This document shows positions 50,088 through 58,676 of a DNA stretch of 64,000 bases, one piece after another. The DNA is from Halomicrobium urmianum (GTDB lineage: Archaea; Halobacteriota; Halobacteria; Halobacteriales; Haloarculaceae). Below the pieces are notes generated by a model, which had not been told where the DNA came from, searched no databases, and was given only the letters and a program-made list of their open reading frames with translations. Location: positions 496,001 through 560,000 of the forward strand of contig NZ_CP084090.1 of NCBI RefSeq assembly GCF_020217425.1, in the 5' to 3' direction. Positions within the stretch are counted from its first letter, which is position 1; the number at the start of each line of letters is the position of its first letter. Made by a program: the position numbers and the translations under genes.

Positions 50088-50768
50088 CTACCCGGAGAGG
50101 TACGATCCGACGGCTTCCAGAAATCCGTCCTCGTACTCCGCGTCAGCGACCCGGTCGGCGGCCCGCCGGGCCCGGTCGTCGGCGTTGGCGACGGCGACCG
50201 ACTCCCCGGCGATCTCGAAGGTGGGCACGTCGTTCTCCGAGTCGCCGACGGCCAGGAACTCGCCGGGTTCGCGGTCGAGTTCGTCACACACCAGTTCCAG
50301 CCCGGTCCCCTTGTCGACGCCGGGCGACTTCACGTGGTAGGCGAAGCCCGTGTCGAGTACGACGAGGTCGTGTCTGGCGGCCAGTTCGTCGATCGGCTCC
50401 CGGTCCCGGTCGAGGGCGATGGCCACCTCGGTCTCCCGCCAGCGGTTGGCCAGGTCGACCCCGCCCCACCCGAGATCGTACCCGCGGTCGCGGTACTCCT
50501 CGACGAAGGCCTCTACGGCCTCTGGATCGCCGCCGAAGACGAGTTCGTCCGTGTGACCGACGAAGGCGACGCCGCCGTTCTCGGCGACGACGCAGGGCTC
50601 GATCCCGACGAACTGGCACAGCGCGATGGGGAAGGGCATCGCCTTGCCGGTGGCAACCACCACCGGCTCCGGCCACTCGCGCAGGACGTCGAACACGCGC
50701 GGATCGACGGCCTGATCCGGTCCCGTCAGCGTGCCGTCCACGTCGACGACGAGCGGAGGCGTCTCCAT
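50088..50768 (-). CDS. phosphoglycolate phosphatase (archaeal HAD-IIB type)
   Basis: 226 residues from ATG 50768. HAD motifs VVDVDGTLT at the start, VVVATGKAM, Lys in YHVKSPGVDKG, and GDSENDVPTFE near 176-186. The fold matches the archaeal Pgp/TA0175 family that removes phosphate from 2-phosphoglycolate. Similar enzymes act on other sugar phosphates, so the substrate is by homology. Confidence 0.87.
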   Translation of the reverse strand: METPPLVVDVDGTLTGPDQAVDPRVFDVLREWPEPVVVATGKAMPFPIALCQFVGIEPCVVAENGGVAFVGHTDELVFGGDPEAVEAFVEEYRDRGYDLGWGGVDLANRWRETEVAIALDRDREPIDELAARHDLVVLDTGFAYHVKSPGVDKGTGLELVCDELDREPGEFLAVGDSENDVPTFEIAGESVAVANADDRARRAADRVADAEYEDGFLEAVGSYLSG

Positions 50769-50833
50769 GGGAGCCACTCCCCGCCGACGATTATCGGCGT
50801 TGCGGTCCCGGGTGAGAGACGAGCGACGGCAGT

Positions 50834-50917
50834 TATAGTAGAAACTGGAACTATTCACACATCGAGGGGCACCCCAGGTGCCCCTCGAGTGTATCAGTGC
50901 GTTCAATTTCTACTATA
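50834..50917. repeat. 84-bp dispersed imperfect palindrome (MITE-like)
   Basis: The outer arms TATAGTAGAAA/TTTCTACTATA and the inner arms TCGAGGGGCACC/GGTGCCCCTCGA are exact; the stretch between differs. The right arm runs into the last codons of the DnaJ-domain gene. A half copy stands behind orc1. It could be a miniature transposable element or a mobile transcription terminator. Confidence 0.75.
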
Positions 50918-51556
50918 GTCTGTCAGCGTCTCGTAGGCCTCCTTCACGGCCATGAACTCGTCCTCGTCGCCGCCGTCGGCGTCCGGGTGGACCTCCTTGA
51001 CGCGCTGGCGGTAGGCCGACTTGACGGCCGCCTCGTCCGCGCCGGGATCGAGCCCCAGCGTCCGGTAGGCCTCGGCGGGCGTGGGACCACTGCTGGCCGA
51101 CGGCGCGCGCCGCCGCTGTCGCTGCCCGCCGGCGCGCCTGGCACTTCGACCGCGGCCGAATCCGCCGCGGCCGCCCCAGGCCCGACCGCCGAAGGCGGTC
51201 TCGCGGGCCGTCGCCCCGTCGCGCGGCGGCGTCCAGTCCTCGCGGGGGCCGGCACCGGCGCGGCGTCCCCTGCCCGTCCCGCTGCGACCGCGGGCCGCCC
51301 GCTCTGACGCCGCATGCCTGCGCTCCGCTCCTCGTCGCCCCCGCCTGCCGTCGACGCGAGCCCGTCGCTCGACGCGCTCGTAGAGGCGACTCGCCATCCG
51401 TCCGCTGGCGTGGTACCAGACGAGGTACGTCGACAGGCCGAAAAACAGCGCGAGAAACAGGACCGCCAGGTTGCTCAGGAGCGCCACGACTGTCAGTACG
51501 ACCGTGAGCGTCCCCAGCACCACGGCGAGCCCAGTCGTGAGACGGTCGTATCGCAC
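50903..51556 (-). CDS. membrane-anchored DnaJ-domain protein
   Basis: 217 residues. Two hydrophobic stretches (residues 8-42) anchor it, a Gly/Arg-rich linker follows, and the C-terminal 60 residues are a J domain with the HPD triad (VKEVHPDADGGDEDEF) after YRTLGLDPGADEAAVKSAYR. It would recruit Hsp70 (DnaK) to the membrane. Its last six codons come from the palindromic element. Confidence 0.87.
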   Translation of the reverse strand: MRYDRLTTGLAVVLGTLTVVLTVVALLSNLAVLFLALFFGLSTYLVWYHASGRMASRLYERVERRARVDGRRGRRGAERRHAASERAARGRSGTGRGRRAGAGPREDWTPPRDGATARETAFGGRAWGGRGGFGRGRSARRAGGQRQRRRAPSASSGPTPAEAYRTLGLDPGADEAAVKSAYRQRVKEVHPDADGGDEDEFMAVKEAYETLTDYSRN

Positions 51557-51706
51557 GGGACGCCCTTAGGACGGGACCACCGTAAGCCTCTCGCTGCGCT
51601 GCCAGGTCCGCCGTCGGCGTCGGCCAGCGACGGGGGATCTCCGCCACTCAAACCCGAAATTCATGCCGGCGGAGCGTTCAAACGTCCAGGGATGCTAAAC
51701 TCCGGC

Positions 51707-51913
51707 ATGAGCGTCACCGGACTGTGCGAGATTTGCGAGGCGCCGTCCGTGGAACACACCTGCGACCGCTGCGGGCAGCTGGTCTGCGAGCGTCACTTCG
51801 ACGAGGACGCCGGCGTCTGCGTCGAGTGCGCGGCCGAGATCGGTCAGCCGGACCGGCCACGCCAGCCGGACGACGAGGACATGCCCGACGGCGTCGACAC
51901 TTACGAGTTCTGA
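51707..51913 (+). CDS. small zinc-finger protein
   Basis: 68 residues from MSVTGLCEICEAPSVEHTCD; an ATG at 51692 would add five. Pairs CEIC, CDRC, CERH and CVEC can bind two zinc ions in a cross-brace like HIT/B-box fingers. The acidic tail ends DGVDTYEF. Function unknown; such haloarchaeal proteins are widespread. Confidence 0.8.
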   Translation: MSVTGLCEICEAPSVEHTCDRCGQLVCERHFDEDAGVCVECAAEIGQPDRPRQPDDEDMPDGVDTYEF

Positions 51914-51920
51914 ACGCTGA

Positions 51921-51974
51921 CGAACTCTGATCGCCGACGAACTCTGATCGCCGACGAACTCTGATCGCTGACCG
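51921..51974. repeat. three tandem 18-bp repeats
   Basis: GACGAACTCTGATCGCCG twice, then a third copy with one change. It sits between the convergent zinc-finger and pyrF genes. Confidence 0.92.
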
Positions 51975-52010
51975 GCGCTCCGAGCGGCCGACCCCGATTC
52001 GCAGGCGGGA

Positions 52011-52832
52011 CTACCGGAACTCGTTGAGCCGCCGCTTGAGGTCCCGCGCCGCGCGGCCGGCAGCGCCGAAGTACGCCTCCTCGTCGTCTGTCTCGCGGCC
52101 GCCGGGGACCTCCTCGCCGGCGAAGATGATCCCGCGCGAGGAGTTGACCAGGCCGGCGCCGTCCGCGAGGCCGTGTTCGACGGCGGCCTCGGCGTCGCCG
52201 CCCTGAGCGCCGACGCCGGGCACGAGGAAGGGGAGGTCGGGTACCGCCTCGCGGACCGCCTCCAGTTCCTCGGGCGCGGTCGCACCGACGACGAGGCCGA
52301 CGTTGTCGTTCTCGTTCCAGGCCTCTGCGAGCGCCGCCACGCGCTCGTACAGCAATCCGCCGTCGGCCAGTTCGAGGTCCTGCAGGTCCGCGCCGCCCGG
52401 GTTCGACGTCCGGCAGAGGACGAACACGCCCTTCTCCTCCCGGGAGAGGAACGGCTGCAGCGAGTCGCCGCCGAGGTAGGGATTGACCGTGACAGCGTCG
52501 ACCTCGTCGAGGACCGCCGCGTACTGGCGGGCGGTGTTGCCGATGTCGCCCCGCTTGGCGTCCAGCAGGACGGGCACGTCCTTGCCATGGGCGTAGGCGA
52601 CCGTCTCCCGGAGCGCCCGCCATCCGTCGGCGTCCTCGTAGAAGGCCGCGTTGGGCTTGTAGCAGGCCGCGTGCTCGTGCGTGGCGTCGATGATGCGGCG
52701 GTTGAACGCCCACCGCGGCAGGTCGGCGTCGGCGACGGCCGCCGGCAGGCGGTCCGGGTCGGGGTCCAGCCCCACCGAGACCACGCTGTCGGCGGCCGCG
52801 ATGCGCTCGCGCAGGCGGTCGAAGAATCCCAT
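52011..52832 (-). CDS. pyrF: orotidine 5'-phosphate decarboxylase
   Basis: 273 residues from MGFFDRLRERIAAADSVVSV, the last step of UMP synthesis. The long (type 2) form: VSVGLDPDPDRLP near the start, catalytic DAKRGDIGNT (near 95-104) and GVGAQGGDAEAAVEHG towards the end. An ATG 27 bases upstream adds nothing family-like. Stands alone. Confidence 0.93.
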   Translation of the reverse strand: MGFFDRLRERIAAADSVVSVGLDPDPDRLPAAVADADLPRWAFNRRIIDATHEHAACYKPNAAFYEDADGWRALRETVAYAHGKDVPVLLDAKRGDIGNTARQYAAVLDEVDAVTVNPYLGGDSLQPFLSREEKGVFVLCRTSNPGGADLQDLELADGGLLYERVAALAEAWNENDNVGLVVGATAPEELEAVREAVPDLPFLVPGVGAQGGDAEAAVEHGLADGAGLVNSSRGIIFAGEEVPGGRETDDEEAYFGAAGRAARDLKRRLNEFR

Positions 52833-52972
52833 GCTCGACCGCGCGACGGCGACGGACACAAGACTGTCGGTCCGACGGGACTCCGCCGCGACGGCCCGCC
52901 CTTCACGACCGCAGTATCAGACGTGATACTCGGGCCCCCGAGTATATTGCAGGCCGCTCCGACCCGTGCCGC

Positions 52973-53452
52973 ATGAAGGGATCACTGGACGTCGGGCCGG
53001 TGGCAGAGTCGCTGCCGGACCTCGACGACGTCCTCGCGCACCCGCGCCTGCGGCCGATCGGCCTCGTGGGCGGGTTCGGCCTCGTGCTCGCGGGCGCCCT
53101 GCTCGGACTGCCGGCCGAGAGCGGCTTCTTCGCCGCCGTGGTTTCCGGGGTGCTGGTGTTCGTCGGCGTCCCGCTGTTCTGTGTCGGCCTGGCGGCACCG
53201 GAGCCGGCCGACGAGTCGAGCCCGTTCCAGCTGGGCGTAGATCTGACGCGGCTCCAGCGCCGCGTCGTCGCCGGCGGGGCCGGGCTGGTGCTCGTCGCGC
53301 CGATGACGGTCGCAATCTTCGGCCCGGTACTGGGCTTCCCGGACCTCCTGTGGCTCCTCGCGGCGACCATCGCGCTCGTCGGATCGGTCCTGATGCTGAC
53401 CGGCTTCATCGCGTGGACCTCCCGGGAACTGGTCGAGAAGCGACCGTCCTGA
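52973..53452 (+). CDS. four-helix membrane protein of unknown function
   Basis: 159 residues. Two pairs of hydrophobic helices (IGLVGGFGLVLAGALLGL and FFAAVVSGVLVFVGVPLF; then GAGLVLVAPMTVAIFGPVLG and LLWLLAATIALVGSVLMLTG) separated by a polar loop. No motif known to me. It faces the next gene, with six bases between stops. Confidence 0.75.
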   Translation: MKGSLDVGPVAESLPDLDDVLAHPRLRPIGLVGGFGLVLAGALLGLPAESGFFAAVVSGVLVFVGVPLFCVGLAAPEPADESSPFQLGVDLTRLQRRVVAGGAGLVLVAPMTVAIFGPVLGFPDLLWLLAATIALVGSVLMLTGFIAWTSRELVEKRPS

Positions 53453-53458
53453 CCCGTC

Positions 53459-53860
53459 TTACTGGTCCCTGCTCGCCAGAACCGTCCGCAGCGCATCGGC
53501 CGCCCGCTTGGCCGCAGCCCCGCTGTGGACCCGTATCGTCGCCCCCTCTCCGTCGGCGTTCACGTCGAGGTCGTCCCGCTCGATTCCGTCGCTGTCGCCC
53601 TCCCGTTCCGCCGCGACCTCGTCGCCGGGTGCGCCTTCGACTGCCAGGCGTGCGTGGTCGTCGTGGACGTACGCCGTAGCGACCCGCTCGCCGTCGTGAT
53701 CGACGCCGAAAGCGACGGTGCCGTCGGGGGTCGGTTCGGCGTCCGGTTCGGCGTCGACTACTTCGACGTCCGCGAGCGAGCCGCGCTCCAGCCCGGTCAG
53801 CTCCGAGGCCAGTAGCTGGCCGATGCGCTTGCCGTCGGTGATGCGGTCCTCGACCATCAC
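53459..53860 (-). CDS. conserved haloarchaeal hypothetical protein
   Basis: 133 residues, VEDRITDGKRIGQLLASELT at the start, then mixed acidic beta-rich sequence. It overlaps the DUF2240 gene by four bases, so the two are one unit. No recognised family. Confidence 0.7.
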   Translation of the reverse strand: MMVEDRITDGKRIGQLLASELTGLERGSLADVEVVDAEPDAEPTPDGTVAFGVDHDGERVATAYVHDDHARLAVEGAPGDEVAAEREGDSDGIERDDLDVNADGEGATIRVHSGAAAKRAADALRTVLASRDQ

Positions 53861-54297
53861 AGCTCACCCCGGGCGCGCTCGGCGATGTCGGTCACGTCGA
53901 CGCCCTGCCGGCGGGCGTAGACAACGGCGGCGGCCTCCAGCGTGACCCCGAGATCGGTCTGGAGGCGGTTGACCGCGGCGACGGCGTCCTGCTTCTCGAC
54001 GCCGGTCTCGACGACGGCGTCGAGCACTCGCTCGAACGTGGACCGTTCCTGCAGCACGGATTCGTCGGGCGCGAAGTCCTCCGGAACGGTCACGTCGGCG
54101 AAGTCGAAGGCGGCGACGACCGCGTCGTCATCCCGCTCCAGCAGCCCCTCGCTGGCCGCGACGTCCACGAGGCGTTTGGCCTGGTCGGGCGAGAACCAGT
54201 CACGGTCCAGGGAGAGGGCGACGACGAACTCGCTCTCGCTCATCCGGTCGCTCCCCTCGGTGCGGAAGGGCGCGGCGACCGTCCGGCGGAGGCTCAT
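53857..54297 (-). CDS. DUF2240-family protein
   Basis: 146 residues from MSLRRTVAAPFRTEGSDRMS. The wording SEFVVALSLDRDWFSPDQAK is typical of the haloarchaeal/archaeal DUF2240 group. Two winged-helix-like halves are possible. Function is unknown. Confidence 0.85.
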   Translation of the reverse strand: MSLRRTVAAPFRTEGSDRMSESEFVVALSLDRDWFSPDQAKRLVDVAASEGLLERDDDAVVAAFDFADVTVPEDFAPDESVLQERSTFERVLDAVVETGVEKQDAVAAVNRLQTDLGVTLEAAAVVYARRQGVDVTDIAERARGEL

Positions 54298-54380
54298 GGA
54301 TACCCTCTGGCGGCGGTCGACCAATGAGGATTCCGTTTCGCATCGAACCGTTCAAGTAGCGCGTGGGCGTTCGGGGGGAT

Positions 54381-54752
54381 ATGAAAGATCAGGGACGCTC
54401 GATGCGCAAGCGGACCGGCGGCCGACTGCGGCCGTCCAGCGACAAGAAGAAGCACGAGCTCGGCCGGGAATCCACGGAGTCCCAGGTCGGCGACCAGAAG
54501 CTGAAGTTCGTCGACGCCCGCGGCAACTCCACGAAGATCCGCGCCGTGTCGACCGACGTCGCCAGCGTGGCCGACGGCGGCGAGGTCGTCCGCGCCGAGA
54601 TCCAGAACGTCGCGGAGAACCCCTCGAACCCCAACTACGCCCGCCGGAACATCATCACCAAGGGCGCCGTCCTCGAGACCAGCGAAGGCCGCGCGAAGGT
54701 GACCTCCCGCCCCGGCCAGGACGGCCAGGTCAACGCCGTTCTCGTCGAGTAA
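54381..54752 (+). CDS. rps8e: 30S ribosomal protein eS8
   Basis: 123 residues from MKDQGRSMRKRTGGRLRPSS; the GTG at 54363 is in frame but gives a non-family leader. NPNYARRNIITKGAVLETSE near the C-terminus is the S8e signature. Archaeal/eukaryotic-specific; here separate from the other ribosomal genes, as usual. Confidence 0.95.
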   Translation: MKDQGRSMRKRTGGRLRPSSDKKKHELGRESTESQVGDQKLKFVDARGNSTKIRAVSTDVASVADGGEVVRAEIQNVAENPSNPNYARRNIITKGAVLETSEGRAKVTSRPGQDGQVNAVLVE

Positions 54753-55192
54753 TTCTGCAGGCCGTACTGGTTCGAGACGCTCTTCGCCACCCCTCCCCGG
54801 AGTGGCGACGTCCTCCCCTGGACGCACAGCCGCCGGTCTACTGAGCGCTCTATAGTTATCAGGAGTCGTTCGTACGGCTCTTAGCGACGCTTTTGTGATC
54901 CTGCCCGAGAGAATCCGATGGCGTGCGAACGTGGCCGAGCAGCGCACGCCCCTGGTGCCCGACGCGCCGCGTCGGTCACGGCCCGGTGCGACACGTCGAT
55001 CACGGGCCGTGACGGCGCGCCGCCGCGTCCGCCAGCATGGTCCACAGTTCCCGCCTGTCGCCGACAGAGGGCCCGCGGGTCGTCTGTCGAACCCACGCTC
55101 ACCCCGACCGCGTGGACGCCGGCCCGCCCCGCCCTGATCCCCGGTGCGGCCATCCCTTTTCCGCGGTCTCTGTCCGGATCCGTCGCCCGCGT
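54753..55192. other. intergenic region between eS8 and the PhoU/AbrB gene
   Basis: 440 bases, convergent, no supported gene. It contains GTCACGGCCCG (54975-54985) and its exact complement (55003-55013), an 11-bp stem with a 17-base loop that may be a terminator or small RNA. Confidence 0.45.
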
Positions 55193-56191
55193 TCAGGGCC
55201 GCGGTGCGGCCTTCTGGAGGGCGCTCTCGGCGATGTTGCCGCCGTAGTCGGCGGTCCGGGACAGCGAGTCGGCCACCAGACCGAGGACCTGCGCGCTCTG
55301 GGGGTCAGTCTCGCGGACGTGGCGGTCGACCTGGCGGACCTTCTCGTCGACCGTGCGGATGTGGCCGCGAGCCTCGTTGGCCAGTTCGACGGCCTCGTCG
55401 GAGTCGTCGGTCAACAGCGCGTCCATTGCGGTCTCGGGGACGGTGATGGCCTCGTCCTGCAGCGAGCGTAGCAGTTCGGCGGTCTCGTCGCTGAGCCCCT
55501 CGACCTCGAGCGCGAGGTTGGCGACCTTCGCGGCGTGGTCGGCGATGCGCTCCAGTTGCCGGGCGCTGGACTGGTAATCGAAGACGGTCTCGCGGGGGAA
55601 ACCGATCTCCGTCGCCGCGGTCGGGTTCCGGAGGACCGTCCGGAACACGCGCGAGACCATGTACCACAGGCGGTCGACGTCGTCGTCGCGCTGCATGACG
55701 TCGTTGGCGAGGTCGTCGTCGTCGGCGATCAGCGCCTCGACGGCGTCCTCCAGCATCGTGATCGACACCAGGCGCATGCGCGTGACGGCGTTGTGGATCG
55801 ACAGCTCCGAGGAGTCGAGCAGGTCCTGGAGGACGACCCGGTCGGTGGTCTCCTCGATGACCTCCAGGCCGACGAGCCCCTGAGTCGCGTCGCGGACGAT
55901 CCGGCGCTGCTCGGCGGAGATTCGCCCCGCTTCAAGTCGGATCACGTCGAAGCCGCTGACGTACATCGTCATCACGGCACGGGTGAGTTCGTGTTTCTCC
56001 TCGAGGCCGGAGATGTCCATCGTCCCCTCCACCCGGTCGTCCTCCCGCCGCGGCGAGAGCAGGAGGAAGTCCTCCTCGGCGTGGAACTCGACGACGCTGC
56101 CCGCGCCCACGTCGTTCGCCGTCGCCCACTCCTTGGGCAGGGAGACCGTGTACGTCGACCCGCCCGTCACCTGGACCTTTCGCGTCTCCAT
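55193..56191 (-). CDS. AbrB-PhoU fusion phosphate regulator
   Basis: 332 residues from METRKVQVTGGSTYTVSLPK. Residues 1-50 form a SpoVT/AbrB swapped-hairpin DNA-binding domain; the rest is two PhoU-like helical domains (LEEKHELTRAVMTMYVSGFD and ARQLERIADHAAKVANLALE). It is divergent from pstS over a shared A+T-rich region, so it may both sense phosphate uptake and bind this promoter. Haloarchaea often carry this form beside pst. Confidence 0.9.
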   Translation of the reverse strand: METRKVQVTGGSTYTVSLPKEWATANDVGAGSVVEFHAEEDFLLLSPRREDDRVEGTMDISGLEEKHELTRAVMTMYVSGFDVIRLEAGRISAEQRRIVRDATQGLVGLEVIEETTDRVVLQDLLDSSELSIHNAVTRMRLVSITMLEDAVEALIADDDDLANDVMQRDDDVDRLWYMVSRVFRTVLRNPTAATEIGFPRETVFDYQSSARQLERIADHAAKVANLALEVEGLSDETAELLRSLQDEAITVPETAMDALLTDDSDEAVELANEARGHIRTVDEKVRQVDRHVRETDPQSAQVLGLVADSLSRTADYGGNIAESALQKAAPRP

Positions 56192-56532
56192 ACTGGCGAC
56201 TGATCGCCGAGCAATCATAAATCATGCCATGTCTATATATTCACTGGAACGATTCCTGACGTGGTCGAACCGAGACCGTTTCGATCGGAGTCTAGCGCGC
56301 TCGGCGGGCGACCGACGACTCGACCGCGAACGACTGTACGGCCCGGTCGGTTCACGGCTTTCTGCACACGCTATCGTCGAGTACGACTCCCCTCGGTTGA
56401 TCCTCGGTCGATCTGGTTTCCACTGCTCGGCCCAGCGAACAGGTCGCGTTTCCGTCCGGCCGGGTATGTGAATATCTGACTATATAGATAACATAGTAGG
56501 GTATTTAGCTACTCTCGACCGATCCCCTCCTG
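56192..56532. promoter_or_regulatory. shared control region of phoU-type regulator and pst operon
   Basis: 341 bases. Minus-strand TATA GAATATATAGAC (56231-56242) serves the regulator. For pstS, GTATTTAGC (56501-56509) lies 24-32 bases before the ATG, with TATCT (56473-56477) and AGATA (56486-56490) as an inverted pair upstream. No gene in between. Confidence 0.55.
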
Positions 56533-57627
56533 ATGCGGGAGAGAACAGTCGATCGGCGGACGGTGCTAGCCGGTATGGGTACCGCGATGACGTCGCTCGG
56601 GGGTTGTATCAGCACCAGTCCGACTCCGCCAGGGCAGTCCAACGCGGGTCAGGGCGGCGACGGATCCGGCGACGGATCGGACACAGACATACTCCGCGCC
56701 GGTGGCTCGTCGACGGTGTATCCGGTCGTCAACAAGGCAGCCTCGTACTGGACGTCCAACTACCCGACGTCGGACGAGGAGTACTGGGGTCCCGAGCAGT
56801 ACGACATCTCGACGGACATGCGACTGGCCGACTACTGGGCCAGCCTGTACGGCTTCGAGACGGACGGGAACGCGACGCCGCCGTTCCGCGTCAACGTCGG
56901 TCTGAGCCACTCGGGGACCGGCCTCGAGAAGATCCAGAACGACCAGGTCGACATCGCCAACTCGAGCGCGCCGGTCAGCGCGGAGTTCCCGAACAAGAGC
57001 GAGGAGGAGCTCTCGAAGTTCACCGACCACGTCGTCGCCGTCGACGCGCAGCCGCTGGTCGTCAGCAAGCCGGTGTACGACGCCGGCGTCACGGAGCTGA
57101 CGGCCGAGCAGGTCCAGGCGATCTACCGCGGCGAGGTGACGGACTGGACCGAGATCGACGCCTACGACGGACCCGAGCGGGAGATCCAGACCGTCGGCCG
57201 GTCTGAGGGGTCGGGGACGGACACCGCGTTCCGGACCAACATGCTCGGCGGCCCGAACGCCGCGATGGACGGCGTCGACGTCCGGAAGGGACAGAACCAG
57301 CAGGTCAAGAGCCTCGTCTCCCGGTCGAACAACGCCATCGCGTACATGGCGCTGGCGTTCGTCGACGACTCCGTGCCCGCCATCTCGCTCACCTTCGAGG
57401 GCACGACGTACACTCCCGGGGAGAACCTCTCCGATCCCGACTACCCGCTCTCGCGCGACCTGCACTGTTACACGTGGGACGGAACCTCGAAGATGGAGGC
57501 CGCGTTCCTCCGCATGGTCATAAGCGACTTCGGTCAGGAGAACTTCGCTAAACCTGCGGGCTACTCGGCGCTCACCGACGAGCGCCAGGAAGCACAGCTC
57601 TCGAAGCTCCCCGAACCAGAGCAATGA
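56533..57627 (+). CDS. pstS: phosphate ABC transporter substrate-binding lipoprotein
   Basis: 364 residues. A twin-arginine-like start (DRRTVLAGMG) and lipobox LGGC with Cys25 anchor it to the outer membrane face; a Ser/Gly/Asp linker follows. The phosphate-binding fold has GGSSTVYPV near 57-65 and SEGSGTDTAFRTNM in the second lobe. It overlaps pstC by four bases. Confidence 0.95.
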   Translation: MRERTVDRRTVLAGMGTAMTSLGGCISTSPTPPGQSNAGQGGDGSGDGSDTDILRAGGSSTVYPVVNKAASYWTSNYPTSDEEYWGPEQYDISTDMRLADYWASLYGFETDGNATPPFRVNVGLSHSGTGLEKIQNDQVDIANSSAPVSAEFPNKSEEELSKFTDHVVAVDAQPLVVSKPVYDAGVTELTAEQVQAIYRGEVTDWTEIDAYDGPEREIQTVGRSEGSGTDTAFRTNMLGGPNAAMDGVDVRKGQNQQVKSLVSRSNNAIAYMALAFVDDSVPAISLTFEGTTYTPGENLSDPDYPLSRDLHCYTWDGTSKMEAAFLRMVISDFGQENFAKPAGYSALTDERQEAQLSKLPEPEQ

Positions 57628-58676
57628 CGACGACCGCCTCCATCGAGGAGATCGATCCGGAGGAACTCGCCGTCGGCGCCATCGGGACGATCCTCCTGGT
57701 GGCCGCCTTCGGCGCGTTCCTGACCGTCCCCTCGATGACGAAGTGGTTCCTCCTCGCGTTCGCAGTGGCGTCGCTGGTCGGGCTCTACGCACGACAGGCG
57801 ACGACCGTGAAGTTCCTCATGCTCGTGGCCACCGTCTCGACGGTGGTCATACTGGGTCTCATCACCGTCTATCTCGTCTGGACGGCAATCCCCGTCGTCG
57901 TCCACATGGGCCCCGATATCTTCCTGCAGTGGAGCGAACCCTTCTGGGACACGGGCGCCGGCTACTACTCGCTGTTCCCCATGATGTGGGGGACGTTCGT
58001 GACGACGATCATCGCGACGCTCATCGCGGCGCCGCTGGGCGTCGCCGGCGCGGTCTTCATCAGCGAACTCGCGCCCGGCAGCGTCCGCGAGGTCGTGAAA
58101 CCCGGCGTCGAGATGCTCGCCGGTATCCCGTCGATCGTCTACGGGTACATCGGCTACACCGTTCTCAACCCCTACATGATTAACGAGCTCAACGTGCCGA
58201 AGTTCGGGTCGCTGTTCATCACCGGTCTGGTCATCGGCATCATGGCGCTGCCGACCGTTGTCTCGGTGGCGGAGGACGCCATCGCGAGCGTCCCGTCACC
58301 GATGAAAGACGGCGCGCTCGCGCTGGGCGCCACGGACTGGCAGACGACGACCAGCGTGACGCTCCCGGCGGCGTTCTCGGGGATCTCGGCGGCCGTGCTG
58401 CTGGGGATCGGCCGCGCGGTCGGTGAGACCATGGCCGCGACCGTCATCCTGGGTAACGTGGTTCAACTCCCGCAACCGCTGATCGACGTGTTCGGCAACA
58501 CCATCACGCTGACGAGCCTGATCGCGAGCCAGTACGGTCCCGCGACGGGCGACGAGTACCACATGTCGGCGCTGTTCGCGGCCGGCGTCGTCCTGTTCGT
58601 CACCGTGATGGCGATGTCGCTCACGTCGCAGTACATCGAACGGCGGATGCGCCAGCGCCTAGGTGGTGCGACATGA
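57624..58676 (+). CDS. pstC: phosphate ABC transporter permease PstC
   Basis: 350 residues with about seven membrane helices. The EAA-type loop, where the ATPase docks, is [20 protein letters not shown] (near 231-250). [20 protein letters not shown] follows. Overlaps pstS and pstA by four bases each. Confidence 0.95.
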   Translation: MTTTASIEEIDPEELAVGAIGTILLVAAFGAFLTVPSMTKWFLLAFAVASLVGLYARQATTVKFLMLVATVSTVVILGLITVYLVWTAIPVVVHMGPDIFLQWSEPFWDTGAGYYSLFPMMWGTFVTTIIATLIAAPLGVAGAVFISELAPGSVREVVKPGVEMLAGIPSIVYGYIGYTVLNPYMINELNVPKFGSLFITGLVIGIMALPTVVSVAEDAIASVPSPMKDGALALGATDWQTTTSVTLPAAFSGISAAVLLGIGRAVGETMAATVILGNVVQLPQPLIDVFGNTITLTSLIASQYGPATGDEYHMSALFAAGVVLFVTVMAMSLTSQYIERRMRQRLGGAT

